Source of the DNA: VRUE01 sp963737575
Lineage (GTDB): Bacteria; Actinomycetota; Thermoleophilia; Solirubrobacterales; 70-9
Length of the DNA: 64,000 nt
Direction: 5' to 3'
NCBI GenBank assembly: GCA_963737575.1
Contig: CAVTTJ010000005.1
Coordinates: 124,001-188,000, forward strand
In this document: one piece after another, positions 26,140 through 33,303 of the stretch
Numbering within the stretch: position 1 is the stretch's first letter
How the letters are laid out: each line of letters opens with the position of its first letter
Program-made: the position numbers and the translations under genes
Notes under the pieces: generated by a model
The model's input: the letters and a program-made list of their open reading frames with translations, nothing else
Told to the model about the DNA's origin: nothing
Database searches by the model: none

Positions 26140-27324
26140 TGTCGGCCTCTCGGTCGCGCTGTGCTCATCGTGCTCGGCGGCGGGCGAGCCGAGGAACTCG
26201 GAGATGATCTCGACCGAAAGGACGCCGTCGATCCTTCTTCGCGAGTCGACCACCGCCGCGTACTGCGCCTGGCCTTGGAGCAGATCGGCCAGGGCGTCAC
26301 GCATGATGTCGTCCCGGTCGAGGACCGGTCCGAGCGGCGAGTCGGGCCGTTCTGGGACGAACTCGAGCTCGAGGTCGCGCTGGGAGAGCCACCCAATCGG
26401 GCGCCGCTCCTCGTCGACCAGGAGCGGGTATGGAACTTCGGCGTCGGCGAGCTTCGCCCTCACCTCGGCGCTCGCCTGGCCGACGAAGGCGAGCGGCGCC
26501 TCCCAGAGGTCGATGTCGGCGACGCGCATCAGCGCCAGCCGCTTCAGCGCCCGATCGGCGCCGACGAAATCCTCGACGAACTCGTCGGCGGGCGACATCA
26601 GCAGCTCGGCCGGGGTCGCAAATTGGGCCACCTTGCCGCCCTCTCGCATGATCGCGATCCTGTCGCCCATCTTGATCGCCTCGTCGATGTCATGGGTGAC
26701 GAAGAGGACGGTCTTCTTCACCTCCGCCTGGAGGCGGAGGAACTCGTTCTGGAGGCGCTCGCGGTTGATCGGGTCGATCGCGCCAAACGGCTCGTCCATC
26801 AGCATCACGTGTGGATCCGCTGCGAGCGCGCGGGCGACGCCGACCCGCTGCTGCTGGCCGCCGGAGAGCTGTCCCGGGTAGCGATCGCCGAGCGCCGGAT
26901 CGAGCCCGATCAACTCGAGCAGCTCGGCGGTGCGGGCCGCCACCCGCTTGCGGTCCCAACCGAGGAGCTGCGGGACGGTGCCGATGTTCTGGGCGATCGT
27001 CCGGTGCGGGAACAGGCCGGTCTCCTGGATCACGTAGCCGATCTGTCGACGCAGATGAGCGGGCTCGATCTCGCGAACGGAGCGCTCGCCGACGAGGATG
27101 TCGCCGCCGGTCAGCTCGACGGTGCGGTTGACGAGGCGCATCGCGGTCGTCTTGCCACACCCGGAGGGCCCGACCAGCACGCAGATGTCGCCGGCGGGGA
27201 CGGTCAGCGAGAGGTCGTCGACCGCGGAAGAGTCCGAGCCGGGGTAACGCTTGCTGGCGTTCTCGTACCGCACCTCCGAGGCGCCGGCGGGTGACCCTGC
27301 GTCCGTGACCTCTTCAGTCGACAC
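26137..27324 (-). CDS. Osmoprotectant ABC transporter ATP-binding protein with CBS domains (OpuCA type)
   Basis: The 395-residue protein has an ABC ATPase domain (Walker A GPSGCGKTT, signature LSGGQQQRVGVARAL, Walker B VMLMDEPFGAID, H-loop VTHDIDEA) followed from about residue 265 by two CBS motifs (LMRVADIDLWEAPLAF and IMRDALADLLQGQAQYAAVVD). CBS domains in OpuA-type importers sense ionic strength or c-di-AMP. GTG 27324 is the start; the frame stays open far upstream but that part is antisense to the deaminase gene. First gene of the operon. Confidence 0.9.
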   Translation of the reverse strand: MSTEEVTDAGSPAGASEVRYENASKRYPGSDSSAVDDLSLTVPAGDICVLVGPSGCGKTTAMRLVNRTVELTGGDILVGERSVREIEPAHLRRQIGYVIQETGLFPHRTIAQNIGTVPQLLGWDRKRVAARTAELLELIGLDPALGDRYPGQLSGGQQQRVGVARALAADPHVMLMDEPFGAIDPINRERLQNEFLRLQAEVKKTVLFVTHDIDEAIKMGDRIAIMREGGKVAQFATPAELLMSPADEFVEDFVGADRALKRLALMRVADIDLWEAPLAFVGQASAEVRAKLADAEVPYPLLVDEERRPIGWLSQRDLELEFVPERPDSPLGPVLDRDDIMRDALADLLQGQAQYAAVVDSRRRIDGVLSVEIISEFLGSPAAEHDEHSATERPT

Positions 27325-27389
27325 CTGCGATTTGAGCCTATACCCAGGGCGGCGCCGAGATCCACGTTGCCTCGTCGAGCCCGTCCGGA

Positions 27390-28646
27390 TCAGGCGATTC
27401 CGAGCCGCGCCGCGCGCTCGGAGGCGCGTGCGATCGTCTCCTCGGCGCCCTCGACCCGCCCGCCCCGCATCAACGGCCTGCCGGCGACCACGGTGGTGTC
27501 GACGACGGACCCGCCCGCCGCGTAGACGAGGTCGGAGGCGAGGTCGCCGAGACCGATCTCGTACGCGTCGCGGCGCAGGAGCAGGAAGTCGGCGGGAGCG
27601 CCGACCGATAGCGGCTCGCCGGCGCCGAGGATCGGGGCGCGGGCCCCGGTCGCGACCTCGAGCGCCTCCGGCGCCGGCAGCACCGTCGGGTCCGCCGCCG
27701 CGTGGCGCTGCATCAGCGCGAAGGTCTTCAGGTCGCTGAAGAGGTCGAGGGAGTCGTTCGAGCCGGCGCCGTCGGTCCCCAGGGCGACGGCGACCCCCGC
27801 CTTGCGCGCGGCGGGGTAGGGGAACGGGCCTCCGGAGGCCAGCTTCAGGTTCGCGACCGGGTTGGTCACGACCGTCGCTCCGCGCTCGGCGATCAGCTCG
27901 AGCTCGGAGCGGTCGAGCCAGACGCCGTGGGCCAGCATCGTCCCCTTGCCCAACAGGCCCACTCGGTCGAGGTAGTGGGCCGGGCGCTCGCCATGCGCCG
28001 CGATGCAGTCCTCGACCTCCTGCTCGGTCTCCGAAAGGTGGATCTGGACGGGGACGCCGTGTTCGGCCGCGACCTCGGCCGTCCAGCGAAGGAGGCCTTC
28101 GCTGACCGTATAGATCGAGTGCGGCGCCAGCGCCCGGCCGATCTGCGGCTCCTCGAGATCGCCGAGCTCCCGCAGAGCGGCCAGCGCGGTGTCCTTCATC
28201 TCCTCGGTCCTGCCGTCGGCGTCGAACAGCGGCCCGCCGATCGTCGCCCGCAGGCCGCTGTCGGCGACGGCGCGGGCGGTGGCCGCCGGCTGCCAGTACA
28301 TGTCCCAGAACCGGGCCGTCCCGGTCCGGATCATCTCGAGGCAGGCGAGCCGGGCGCCCCAGTAGACGTCCTCGGCGTCGAGCTTTGCCTCCACCGGCCA
28401 GACCTTCTCCTGCAGCCAGCGCATCAGCGGCAGGTCGCCGCCGTAGCCGCGGAACAGGGTCATCGCAGCGTGGGTATGTCCGTTGACCAGGGCCGGCACC
28501 AGCGGCGCGCCGCCGGCCTCGATCGTCTCGTCGCCGGCCTCGGGCCCGACGTCGGGCCCGATCGCCTCGATCGCGCCGTCGGCGCAGCGGACACCGACCG
28601 TCGCCCCGTCGAGCGTCATCGCGCCGGTCACCGTCAGCGCGTTCAC
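27390..28646 (-). CDS. Amidohydrolase, probable 5'-methylthioadenosine/S-adenosylhomocysteine deaminase
   Basis: The 418-residue protein is a cytosine-deaminase-like amidohydrolase. Metal ligands are NGHTHAAMTLFRGYGGD near 57-60, HLSETEQE near 215 and GTDGAGSND near 300. The stretch WLQEKVWPVEAKL is typical of MTA/SAH deaminases. It would convert MTA to methylthioinosine or SAH to S-inosylhomocysteine. The GTG start overlaps the TGA of the phosphorylase gene (GTGA), which ties the two in one salvage pathway. Confidence 0.87.
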   Translation of the reverse strand: MNALTVTGAMTLDGATVGVRCADGAIEAIGPDVGPEAGDETIEAGGAPLVPALVNGHTHAAMTLFRGYGGDLPLMRWLQEKVWPVEAKLDAEDVYWGARLACLEMIRTGTARFWDMYWQPAATARAVADSGLRATIGGPLFDADGRTEEMKDTALAALRELGDLEEPQIGRALAPHSIYTVSEGLLRWTAEVAAEHGVPVQIHLSETEQEVEDCIAAHGERPAHYLDRVGLLGKGTMLAHGVWLDRSELELIAERGATVVTNPVANLKLASGGPFPYPAARKAGVAVALGTDGAGSNDSLDLFSDLKTFALMQRHAAADPTVLPAPEALEVATGARAPILGAGEPLSVGAPADFLLLRRDAYEIGLGDLASDLVYAAGGSVVDTTVVAGRPLMRGGRVEGAEETIARASERAARLGIA

Positions 28647-29314
28647 GCTCCGAGCTCCGGCAGCAGCTTTGCGAGGGCGTCGCGGAGGGTGATCGCGTTG
28701 CGCTCCCGCTGGGCATCGAGCTCCTCGGCCAGGATCGGGTTGCCGTCGACCCCGTTCGCGAGGTTGTCGACGAGGCAGACCGCGGCGTAGGAGATCCCCA
28801 GCTCGTTGGCGACCACGCACTCAGAGGCGAGGGTCATCCCGACGAGGTGGGCGTGGGCGGCCATCAGCCTGATCTCGGCCGGGGTCTCGAAACGCGGGCC
28901 CGTCGCCTGCCAGTAGACGCCGCCGTCCTCGATCGCTCCGGCCCCGCTCGACTCCCAGCCGTCGAGGACTTCGCCGCGCCAGCGGGAGTCGAAGCCGGGC
29001 GCGATGTGGCCGCGGGCGTCGTCGAAGGTCGTCAGCGAGAGCTGGAGGGCGATGAAGTCGTCGGGGCAGACGATGCTGCCGACGCCGAGCTCGGCGCGCA
29101 GCGACCCGACCGAGCCGATCGCGAGGACGCGGTCGCAGCCGGCCTCGGCGAGCCGGTGGAGGTTGGCGGCATGGTCGATCAGGTGGGGAGGGGTGTAGGC
29201 GCCGGTGCCGTGACGCTGGACGACGGCCTCCGCGTTCTCCTCGCTGACGGCGACGATCTCGGCGCCGGACGCCCCGATCGCGTTGCTGCCGAGAATCGTG
29301 CCGACGCGCGACAT
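28643..29314 (-). CDS. MTAP/PNP-family nucleoside phosphorylase, probable methylthioinosine phosphorylase
   Basis: The 223-residue protein has the PNP/MTAP family motifs IGSVGSLRAELGVGSIVCPDDFI, GPRFETPAEIR and the Met/Glu region VGMTLASECVVANELG. In MTAP an Asp (TDYD) contacts adenine N7; here the aligned stretch is VDNLAN, an Asn, as in 6-oxopurine-specific enzymes. With the downstream deaminase this fits cleavage of methylthioinosine to hypoxanthine and methylthioribose-1-phosphate. It is somewhat shorter than MTAP. ATG 29314 lies 6 nt after TAGGAT, so leaderless. Confidence 0.85.
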   Translation of the reverse strand: MSRVGTILGSNAIGASGAEIVAVSEENAEAVVQRHGTGAYTPPHLIDHAANLHRLAEAGCDRVLAIGSVGSLRAELGVGSIVCPDDFIALQLSLTTFDDARGHIAPGFDSRWRGEVLDGWESSGAGAIEDGGVYWQATGPRFETPAEIRLMAAHAHLVGMTLASECVVANELGISYAAVCLVDNLANGVDGNPILAEELDAQRERNAITLRDALAKLLPELGA

Positions 29315-29320
29315 CGCCTG

Positions 29321-29326
29321 ATCCTA
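29321..29326 (-). promoter_or_regulatory. -10 box TAGGAT (leaderless) of the phosphorylase gene
   Basis: TAGGAT ends 6 nt before ATG 29314; the divergent -10 box for the next gene is only 14 bp away. Confidence 0.5.
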
Positions 29327-29340
29327 AGGCGAGCCTCAAC

Positions 29341-29346
29341 TATCGT
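29341..29346 (+). promoter_or_regulatory. -10 box TATCGT (leaderless) of the DUF6328 gene
   Basis: TATCGT ends 6 nt before GTG 29353. Confidence 0.5.
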
Positions 29347-29352
29347 GAGTGC

Positions 29353-29829
29353 GTGACCGAGCGGCCGTCGGGCAGGGACGAGACCGAGGCCGAGCGTCTC
29401 GACCGCAATCTCGGCGAGCTGCTCCAGGAGTTGCGGATCGCCCTTCCCGGCGTCCAGGTGCTCTTCGCCTTCCTTCTCGCCGTGCCCTTCCAGCAGCGCT
29501 TCTCCGAAATCACGCCGTTTCAGGAAAAGGCCTACTTCCTGACGCTCCTGTTCACGGCGATCTCGGCGGCGTTGCTGATCGCTCCGTCGGCCCACCACCG
29601 GATCGCGTTCCGGCTTCAGCGCAAGGAGGAGCTCGTCCGCCTCGCCAACCGCTTCGCGATCGCCGGCCTCGGGTTCCTGGCGCTGGCGATGATCTGCGCG
29701 ATCGTGCTCGTCACCGACGTTCTCTTCGGGGCGCTGATGACGGCGCTGACCGGCGTCTTCGCCGCGGCGATGTTCTTCGTCCTCTGGTACCTGCTGCCGG
29801 CCCGCCGAGGCAGGCGGATCAGCGAGTAG
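29353..29829 (+). CDS. DUF6328 four-helix membrane protein
   Basis: The 158-residue protein has an acidic N-terminus, then LDRNLGELLQELRIALPGVQVLFAFLLAVPF near 16-46 (located by position) and four transmembrane segments. This is the DUF6328 pattern common in actinobacteria; the function is unknown, although family members are sometimes labelled sodium:proton antiporter on weak grounds. The last 11 nt overlap the 3' end of the convergent MBL gene. Confidence 0.85.
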   Translation: MTERPSGRDETEAERLDRNLGELLQELRIALPGVQVLFAFLLAVPFQQRFSEITPFQEKAYFLTLLFTAISAALLIAPSAHHRIAFRLQRKEELVRLANRFAIAGLGFLALAMICAIVLVTDVLFGALMTALTGVFAAAMFFVLWYLLPARRGRRISE

Positions 29830-30727
29830 AGGGAGCCGCGGCGCCGGCCGGCACTTCGTTCGGGCCGGGCCCGCCCGCCGCCAGGTCATACTCGGCGCCC
29901 TCGACACCTAGCTCGAGCAAGGCCGGGTCGCCGCCGCGCCGCGCCCACTGCTCGCGCGCTTCGGCCTCGAGCAGGTCGAGGCGTTCGTCGGAGTGTCCCG
30001 GGTCGTGATGGAAGAGGATCGTCCGCTCGGCCCTGGAGCGGCCGGCGAAGGAGAGGGCATGGGATAGAGCCGAGTGACCCCAACCGACGTGGTTGGGGTA
30101 CTCGGAGTCCGCGTACTGGCCGTCGTGGATCAGCATCGACGCGTCGCGGGCCAGCGAGAAGCCGGAGATCCAGTCCTCCTCGAGCGAGTCGAGGTCGGCG
30201 CCGAGCGCGGGCTCGTGGTCGGGGATGTAGGCGAGCGAGTGGTCGCCGTCGTCGATCCGGTAGCCGAGCGTCGGCCCGCGGTGGGCGACCGAGGCCGCTC
30301 GGATCCGGGCCGGCCCGATCTCCCAGTCGATCTCCGGGCAGTGCCGGAAGGAGACGTCGCAGGGCAGCTCCTTGACCTCGACCGGGGAGAGCGGGGCGGA
30401 GATGTAGCGGGCGATCCGCTCGCGCAGCGATGCGTCGGGCGCGGCCGGGCCCCAGATCACGATCTCGGTCTGGGGCTGGAAGGCGGGGGCGAAGAAGACG
30501 AGGCCCTGGATGTGGTCGAGGTGGAGGTGGGTGAGGAGGATGTGGAGGCGCGCCGGCTCGGATGCGAGCGCGAGCCCGAGGCTGCGGATGCCGGTGCCTG
30601 CGTCGAGGGCCAGGAGCGAGCCGTCGGAGAGGGTGACGCCGACGCAGGAGGTGTTGCCGCCGTAGCGGATCGTGTCCGGCCCCGGGGAGGGGATCGAGCC
30701 GCGCGTGCCCCAGAGCTTGAGCTTCAT
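29819..30727 (-). CDS. MBL-fold metallo-hydrolase
   Basis: The 302-residue protein is a metallo-beta-lactamase-fold hydrolase of the RNase Z/phosphodiesterase-like branch: MKLKLWGTRGSIPSPG at the N-terminus, metal motif LTHLHLDHIQGL near 85-96, YIPDHEPA with a metal Asp, and a late His in LFHHDPGHSDE. The substrate may be a cyclic nucleotide or another phosphodiester; not decidable. One nucleotide separates it from the upstream PAS gene, suggesting a sensor-enzyme pair. Confidence 0.85.
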   Translation of the reverse strand: MKLKLWGTRGSIPSPGPDTIRYGGNTSCVGVTLSDGSLLALDAGTGIRSLGLALASEPARLHILLTHLHLDHIQGLVFFAPAFQPQTEIVIWGPAAPDASLRERIARYISAPLSPVEVKELPCDVSFRHCPEIDWEIGPARIRAASVAHRGPTLGYRIDDGDHSLAYIPDHEPALGADLDSLEEDWISGFSLARDASMLIHDGQYADSEYPNHVGWGHSALSHALSFAGRSRAERTILFHHDPGHSDERLDLLEAEAREQWARRGGDPALLELGVEGAEYDLAAGGPGPNEVPAGAAAPSTR

Positions 30728-30728
30728 C

Positions 30729-31220
30729 TCAGTGCCCGGCCCCGTTCGAGGTGACGGGCCAGAAGACGGCGATCGCCCCGTGGGTGCCGTGGGGCGTGAG
30801 GATCGGGAAGGCGGAGGCCTCGACGGTGTGGAGCTGGCCGCCGGTCGAGCGGATCTCGAAGGTCGCGTGGGCGGGCCGGCCGTTGCGGACCGAGACGACG
30901 AGCGGCAGCTCGTCGTAGGGAATCGGGTTGCCGTCGGTGTCGAACGGCCCGAACATCGACCCCCACTCTTCGGGCCCGACGACGCCGAGCTCCTCGAACC
31001 CTTTGCCGAGGAGCGTGCCGGCGGCCTCGTTGTAGAAGACCAGCAGCCCGCCCTCATCGACCAGGAAGGCCGGCGTCGAGAGCGCCGACATCAGGTTGCG
31101 GGCGAGAATCAGCTCGAGGGCTTTCTGCGGCGCGGGCTCTTTCGATGGATTTGACACGAGATCTGGATCGGCTGTTGCCGCGGACGGACCGGATCCGCGC
31201 CTACCCCTAACCCTGAACAT
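30729..31220 (-). CDS. Single PAS-domain protein
   Basis: The 163-residue protein has a basic low-complexity N-terminus and one PAS domain near 40-155 (LMSALSTPAFLVDEGGLLVFYNEAA, then GKGFEELG, and IAVFWPV at the end). No kinase, cyclase or DNA-binding output is attached, so it must act through a partner. The MBL hydrolase 1 nt downstream is the obvious candidate. ATG 31220 and GTG 31157 are both possible starts; the PAS core is unaffected. Confidence 0.75.
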   Translation of the reverse strand: MFRVRGRRGSGPSAATADPDLVSNPSKEPAPQKALELILARNLMSALSTPAFLVDEGGLLVFYNEAAGTLLGKGFEELGVVGPEEWGSMFGPFDTDGNPIPYDELPLVVSVRNGRPAHATFEIRSTGGQLHTVEASAFPILTPHGTHGAIAVFWPVTSNGAGH

Positions 31221-31228
31221 TCAATCGC

Positions 31229-31278
31229 AGGGCGGGCACCGTACGTGACTTTCGTCACCTTTGTAGTCTGCCCGCCCT
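31229..31278 (-). terminator. Nested hairpin between anti-sigma and PAS genes
   Basis: Outer arms AGGGCGGGCA (31229-31238) and TGCCCGCCCT (31269-31278) are perfect. An inner GTGAC-TTTC-GTCAC hairpin sits at 31245-31258. It is probably the terminator of the sigma/anti-sigma operon. Confidence 0.5.
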
Positions 31279-31304
31279 CCACGCCGCGGGCCGGGGGCCG
31301 CGTC

Positions 31305-31976
31305 TCAGCTCTGCTGGGCTCCGCCGACGTTTTCGACGAAGGTCCGGTCCCCGACCCTGATCCCGATCGCCTTGGTCCGAGCCAGGTCGAGCCCGGAGCT
31401 GAGGGTGGCCTGGGTGTCGTCGCCCCAGCGGTACCTGAACGAGCCGGCCGAGAGCCGTTCCCCGTTCTTGGCCTTGAGGAAGACCCGGCAGAGTTCGCCC
31501 GAGCGGACGCCGCTGACGTAGACGTGGACCTCGGTGCCGAATGGCCGCGGTTCGAGCCGGGCCCCGATCTTCATCTTCGCCGGCAGCGAGGCGAAGGTGA
31601 CGTGCTGGGCGGGGCCCTCCCCGCCGCCGCCGGAGAGGACGAAGATCGCCAGCACCGCAGCCGCCGCGGCGGCGGTGGCGCCGCTGAGCGCGAAGCCGAG
31701 CCGGAACCGGCGCCGCTTCGACCTCCGGCGCTCGCCGGAGATCGAAGCCATCACCCGGTCGCCGAGCCCGCGCGGGAGCGAGGGGGCGGTCCCGAGCTGC
31801 TCGGGGTCGGCGAGCGGCAGCAGCCGGACGACCGGGGCAAGCGATTCGAGCTCGGCGCGGCAGTCGGGGCAGCCCTCGAGATGGGCCTCGATCCCGGCGC
31901 GCTCATCCTCGGAGAGATGGCCGAGCGCGTAGGCGCCCAGCGACTCCCGCCATTCTCTGCTGTGGTCAGCCGTCAT
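31305..31976 (-). CDS. Zinc-finger anti-sigma factor (RskA-like)
   Basis: The 223-residue protein has the ZAS motif HLEGCPDC (HxxxCxxC) near 32-39 preceded by LGAYALGHLSEDERAGIE, a basic stretch RRRSKRRR, one transmembrane segment near 96-114 and an extracytoplasmic domain of about 105 residues of the RskA type. It should hold the adjacent ECF sigma factor inactive at the membrane until an outside signal triggers proteolysis. Its ATG lies inside the 3' end of the sigma gene (11-nt overlap), which fixes stoichiometry. Confidence 0.88.
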   Translation of the reverse strand: MTADHSREWRESLGAYALGHLSEDERAGIEAHLEGCPDCRAELESLAPVVRLLPLADPEQLGTAPSLPRGLGDRVMASISGERRRSKRRRFRLGFALSGATAAAAAAVLAIFVLSGGGGEGPAQHVTFASLPAKMKIGARLEPRPFGTEVHVYVSGVRSGELCRVFLKAKNGERLSAGSFRYRWGDDTQATLSSGLDLARTKAIGIRVGDRTFVENVGGAQQS

Positions 31977-32475
31977 ATCCGGTCTCCTCGAGTGCGACCC
32001 GAAGGGCTCTCAGGCCGTAGTAGACGCGGCTCTTCACCGTTCCCTCGGGTACCCCCAATTCCTCTGCGATCTCCGCGTAGGGCCGGCCGCGGTAGAAGGT
32101 CTCGACGATCACCCGCCGGTGGTCCTCGCCGATCCGCCGCAGCGCCTCCTCGACCTGCCAGGACAGCAGGACCTCGCCGAACGGCTCGACCGAGGGCTCG
32201 ATCCCGCCCTCGGCGACGCCGGGGCGCGAGGCGCGGGCGCGGCCGAGGTCGATCACGACGTTTCGCAGGATCGCGAACAACCAGGTCCGCAGCGACCCGA
32301 TCTGCGGGTCGAACCTCTCGCCGGCCCGCCAGGCCCGCACGAACGTCTCCTGGACCGCCTCTTCGGCGAGGCCGGAATCACCGAGCGAGCGGACCGCGAA
32401 GCCGTAGAGCTCGGAGCCGTGGGCCGAATACGCCTCGCGGACGTCCTGCTCGCGGGTCAGAGCGCCGGAAGCCAT
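31966..32475 (-). CDS. ECF sigma factor (SigK/SigL-like)
   Basis: The 169-residue protein has sigma2 near 15-85 (GLAEEAVQETFVRAWRAGERFD and LRTWLFAILRNVVIDLGR) and sigma4 near 110-160 (LPEDHR-type helix RRIGEDHRRVIVETFYRG, then YAEIAEELGVPEGTVKSRVYYGLRAL by position). It overlaps the anti-sigma gene by 11 nt. The upstream region has a good ECF-type promoter, so the pair is probably autoregulated. Confidence 0.9.
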   Translation of the reverse strand: MASGALTREQDVREAYSAHGSELYGFAVRSLGDSGLAEEAVQETFVRAWRAGERFDPQIGSLRTWLFAILRNVVIDLGRARASRPGVAEGGIEPSVEPFGEVLLSWQVEEALRRIGEDHRRVIVETFYRGRPYAEIAEELGVPEGTVKSRVYYGLRALRVALEETGYDG

Positions 32476-32518
32476 CTGGGGAGATATCTGGTGGATTCAA
32501 CTGCCACGGCACTTTGGA

Positions 32519-32546
32519 GATACGGGCAGCCTGATACCGGGGTTCA
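32519..32546 (-). promoter_or_regulatory. ECF-type promoter TGAACC-N16-CGTATC
   Basis: On the minus strand TGAACC (32546-32541) is followed after 16 nt by CGTATC (32524-32519), about 43 nt before the sigma gene start. The layout fits autoregulation by an ECF sigma factor. Confidence 0.5.
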
Positions 32547-32596
32547 GCCCGGCGCTCTGGACTTGGCGACGCCCCCGACGGCGCCGCCCCGCCCGC

Positions 32597-32740
32597 TTAG
32601 AGTTTGCCGATCTTGAAGATTTTGGTGCCGCAGTCGGGGCACACACCCTGGATCGCCGGACGACCGTTTTTCATGGTCACCTGTTTGGGATCCTTGATCT
32701 CGACCTTCTTGCGCTCTTTGACGCAGTAGCCCTCGGGCAT
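32597..32740 (-). CDS. DUF5679 small zinc-ribbon-like protein (47 aa)
   Basis: From ATG 32740 the frame encodes 47 residues: MPEGYCVKERKKVEIKDPKQ, then NGRPAIQGVCPDCGTKIFKI. The start is fixed by AAAGGAGG at 32748-32755, 7 nt upstream. The pattern is the DUF5679 family, which as I remember it has YCVKCR; here Glu replaces the second Cys, leaving three Cys (6, 34, 37), so a four-Cys zinc site cannot form within one chain. The function is unknown; the ribosome-binding site is one of the strongest in the window. Confidence 0.82.
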   Translation of the reverse strand: MPEGYCVKERKKVEIKDPKQVTMKNGRPAIQGVCPDCGTKIFKIGKL

Positions 32741-32864
32741 CTGGGGGCCTCCTTTCATTGCCGATCTCGGCAAGCTCGCGTTGTGCGCGAGGTGGATTGC
32801 GGGCGACTGTAGCCGAGTGAGGGGACGAGAACGCCCTACATCGTGCGAATCAGCACAAAGATGC

Positions 32865-33206
32865 CTACGGTTTCGCGCTTTGCGGGGTTTTTTGTTTTTC
32901 CCCTGAAGAGCCGCTCGAGCCCGAGGATTCGAGTTTCTCGACCTGGCTGCGGAGCGCTTCGAGTTCGGATTTGAGCGCCGCGGTTTCGGCGCCGCCGCCG
33001 CTGCTGTGGATTTCTTCCTGGAGTTCCTTCTGCAGGTTCTGGACGTCGCCTTCGCTGACCGACTTTTCGCGGGTGTCGATCGCGAGGTAGATCCCGGCGC
33101 CGGCGATCGCGATCGCGATCACGGCGAGCGCCAGCATCACTTTCGTCCGGATGCCGAGCTTGCGCTCGACCTCTCCTATCCAGGCGCGCAGCCCATCGAG
33201 GCCCAT
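32865..33206 (-). CDS. Small membrane-anchored coiled-coil protein
   Basis: The 113-residue protein has a cytosolic amphipathic N-terminus (MGLDGLRAWIGEVERKLG), one transmembrane segment near 22-44 (VMLALAVIAIAIAGAGIYLAI), an outside coiled coil near 50-95 and a Ser/Gly/Lys-rich tail. I recognise no family. ATG 33206 is chosen because TAAGTT lies 7 nt upstream (leaderless). Glu is written mostly GAA. It is divergent from the thiolase gene. Confidence 0.75.
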   Translation of the reverse strand: MGLDGLRAWIGEVERKLGIRTKVMLALAVIAIAIAGAGIYLAIDTREKSVSEGDVQNLQKELQEEIHSSGGGAETAALKSELEALRSQVEKLESSGSSGSSGEKQKTPQSAKP

Positions 33207-33213
33207 CGGCTGA

Positions 33214-33219
33214 AACTTA
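33214..33219 (-). promoter_or_regulatory. -10 box TAAGTT (leaderless) of the coiled-coil gene
   Basis: TAAGTT ends 7 nt before ATG 33206. Confidence 0.45.
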
Positions 33220-33303
33220 GTCGAGAAGCGAGGCGGGAGTTTCGTCAACTACCCTGCGCACGAACCGAACCACCCCGAACCCGGAAGCCAAGGAGAACAC
33301 CGA

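Noticed and set aside
24659..28716. Very long open frames on the minus strand spanning several ABC genes and the deaminase (476 and 859 codons)
   Set aside because: Only parts of them have family motifs; the rest is Arg/Pro-rich antisense or out-of-phase sequence typical of high-GC DNA. Starts were set inside at GTG 25360 and GTG 27324.
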